A stretch of 7,240 nucleotides of DNA from Paracoccaceae bacterium. GTDB lineage: Bacteria > Pseudomonadota > Alphaproteobacteria > Rhodobacterales > Rhodobacteraceae. Location of the stretch: positions 1 to 7,240 of the forward strand of contig SKWP01000387.1 of assembly GCA_007128865.1 (NCBI GenBank). Direction: 5' to 3'. The notes beneath the pieces are model-generated. The model was not told the origin of the DNA, made no database searches, and saw only the letters and a list, made by a program, of their open reading frames with translations. Positions 6,144-7,240 of the stretch are shown here, piece after piece (positions within the stretch are counted from its first letter, which is position 1; each line of letters begins with the position of its first letter). The position numbers were made by a program, and so were the translations under genes.

Positions 6144-7217
6144 TCAGCTCGCCTTCCAAGCGGTCCACATCTGGCTCCAGCGCGCCGATTCATCAAGAAT
6201 CCGCTCGAAGTCCTCCTGCACCGCCTTGGCCACCACGGCTTCGTCGGTGACGATGACGGCAGCGGCCTCTTCGGGGGTGTATTCGACCAGCTTGTTGGGG
6301 GTTCCGTAACCGAATTCCACCAGTCGCTTCTGCGGCTCCACCCCGATCACGAAGTCAAGCCATGCCATCGCCATATCCGGGTTCCTGGCCCCGCGCGGAA
6401 TCGCATAGGTGGAATGGCGGACAAAGAAGCCCTCATCCGGCACCGCAAATTCGATCGGCAGGCCCTCGGACTTCAACTGCGTGACGCGACCGTTCCAGAA
6501 CGGGGTCATGACGATTTCGTCGTTGCGGAACAGCTGTTCGGCATCCGCGCCGCTGCTCCAGAGCGTCACCAGATTCGGCCGCAGGGCCGTCAGGTGCCTG
6601 AAGGTTTCCTCGTCCACCGGATAGGGGCTGCCCTTGAAGGTGATGTTCACCATCTGCAGCGCCTGATCGTTCAGCGCCTCGTTCAGTGCCACTCGGCCGG
6701 CGTATTGAGGATCCCACAGCGCCTTCCACGAGGTGGGCGCCGGTACGACCTTTTCGGTGTTGTAGGCCAGACCATAGCACCACAGCACCATTCCCGGGCC
6801 CCAGTCGGTGATGTACTGGGGATGCAGGTTGGCATATTCGGGAATGGCATCGCGCGGCACCGGCATCAGCATGTCGTTGCGCAGGGCAAAGACCAGCTGG
6901 TTGCCATGCAGGGGGACGACATCCACCTCCGGCCGGCCGACAGCGATCTGGGCCTGAAGCTTTTCCATCGGCGCATTGCCGCCCTGCAGCGGGATATACT
7001 CGGCGCGCAGGTCGTGCATCTCGACGAACGGCTTGTACCAGTGCTCCATGTAGAGATCGCCCAGCGTGCCGTCCTGGGTGTAGAACCGGACAACCCGCGG
7101 GTCTCCCTGGGCCTGCGCCCGGGTGAAGAAATACGGCGACGCGGCAACAAAAGCCGCCGAAGCCCCTGCGCCCTGAAGAATCCTGCGGCGTGACAGATTG
7201 GATGATTTGCTTGCCAT
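6144..7217 (-). CDS. Periplasmic solute-binding protein with Tat signal, PotD-like class
   Basis: 357 residues. It is the substrate receptor that delivers an unidentified small solute to the permease pair. The N-terminus carries a twin-arginine signal: SRRRIL (9-14, consensus S-R-R-x-F-L with Ile for Phe), then a hydrophobic stretch (about 13-31) and a likely signal peptidase site after A36 in the A-Q-A motif. The mature part has the family-1/PotD-type pattern: VVRFYTQDG near its start, YGLAYNTEKV (148-157), PTSWKALWDPQYAGRV (161-176) and a C-terminal MAMAWLDFVI (282-291). The substrate cannot be told from this. The ATG at 7217 has AGGGA 7 bases upstream. It is the first gene of the six-gene unit; only 23 bases of upstream sequence are in the window, so no promoter can be assigned. 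Confidence 0.93.
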   Translation of the reverse strand: MASKSSNLSRRRILQGAGASAAFVAASPYFFTRAQAQGDPRVVRFYTQDGTLGDLYMEHWYKPFVEMHDLRAEYIPLQGGNAPMEKLQAQIAVGRPEVDVVPLHGNQLVFALRNDMLMPVPRDAIPEYANLHPQYITDWGPGMVLWCYGLAYNTEKVVPAPTSWKALWDPQYAGRVALNEALNDQALQMVNITFKGSPYPVDEETFRHLTALRPNLVTLWSSGADAEQLFRNDEIVMTPFWNGRVTQLKSEGLPIEFAVPDEGFFVRHSTYAIPRGARNPDMAMAWLDFVIGVEPQKRLVEFGYGTPNKLVEYTPEEAAAVIVTDEAVVAKAVQEDFERILDESARWSQMWTAWKAS

Positions 7218-7224
7218 GACCTTT

Positions 7225-7229
7225 TCCCT
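7225..7229 (-). promoter_or_regulatory. Ribosome binding site of the solute-binding protein gene
   Basis: On the minus strand AGGGA lies 7 bases before the ATG at 7217-7215. A second AAGG closer to the ATG is too near to be the main site. Confidence 0.6.
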
Positions 7230-7240
7230 GTTGGTTGCTC

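Larger units (their letters stand above)
1432..7217 (-). other. Predicted six-gene uptake and hydrolysis operon
   Basis: Order of transcription: binding protein, permease, permease, ATPase, cysteine hydrolase, M24 protein. Junctions are +42, -8, -4, +48 and -4 bases, all on one strand, with no intrinsic terminator inside. This spacing supports one polycistronic message. The common substrate of the importer and the two enzymes is inferred to be a small nitrogen compound and is not identified. No regulator gene is in the window. Confidence 0.8.

Overview
The window is high-GC DNA with gene-end to gene-start packing (4-8 base overlaps). Together with the gene content (Pot-type importer with a Tat-exported binding protein, cysteine hydrolase, M24 protein, aldehyde ferredoxin oxidoreductase), this suggests an alphaproteobacterium, perhaps of the Rhodobacterales. 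That placement is an inference from composition and style; no marker gene is present to fix it.

Layout. On the + strand, positions 1-1428 hold the C-terminal three quarters or so of a tungsten-type aldehyde ferredoxin oxidoreductase (AOR) whose start lies upstream of the window. Everything else is on the - strand and reads right to left as one six-gene unit: a periplasmic solute-binding protein with a Tat signal (7217-6144), two inner-membrane permeases (6101-5235 and 5242-4433), an ABC ATPase (4436-3372), an isochorismatase-like cysteine hydrolase (3323-2634) and an M24 (creatinase / aminopeptidase P fold) protein (2637-1432). Three of the five junctions overlap (8, 4 and 4 bases). The other two are short gaps of 42 and 48 bases, and the second carries a small GC-rich hairpin. 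The AOR and the M24 gene meet tail to tail with only three bases between their stop codons.

How the genes may work together. The four transporter genes are a complete importer of the spermidine/putrescine-opine class, which takes up small, often cationic, nitrogen compounds. The two downstream enzymes belong to folds that cut C-N bonds (amide, carbamoyl or amidino). The simplest reading is import of an unidentified small nitrogen compound followed by two cytoplasmic hydrolysis steps. The M24 protein has lost the first metal-binding Asp and the usual second active-site His of the peptidases, and it also lacks the catalytic His of creatinase, so neither peptidase nor creatinase is a safe annotation. 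The AOR could oxidise an aldehyde arising in the same pathway, but it is transcribed from the opposite strand and the link is only by proximity.

No RNA gene, mobile element, CRISPR array or gene-free stretch over 50 bases was found. The promoter of the six-gene unit lies to the right of the window. Overall this is an ordinary catabolic neighbourhood whose substrate is unknown; the M24 protein is its most unusual component.
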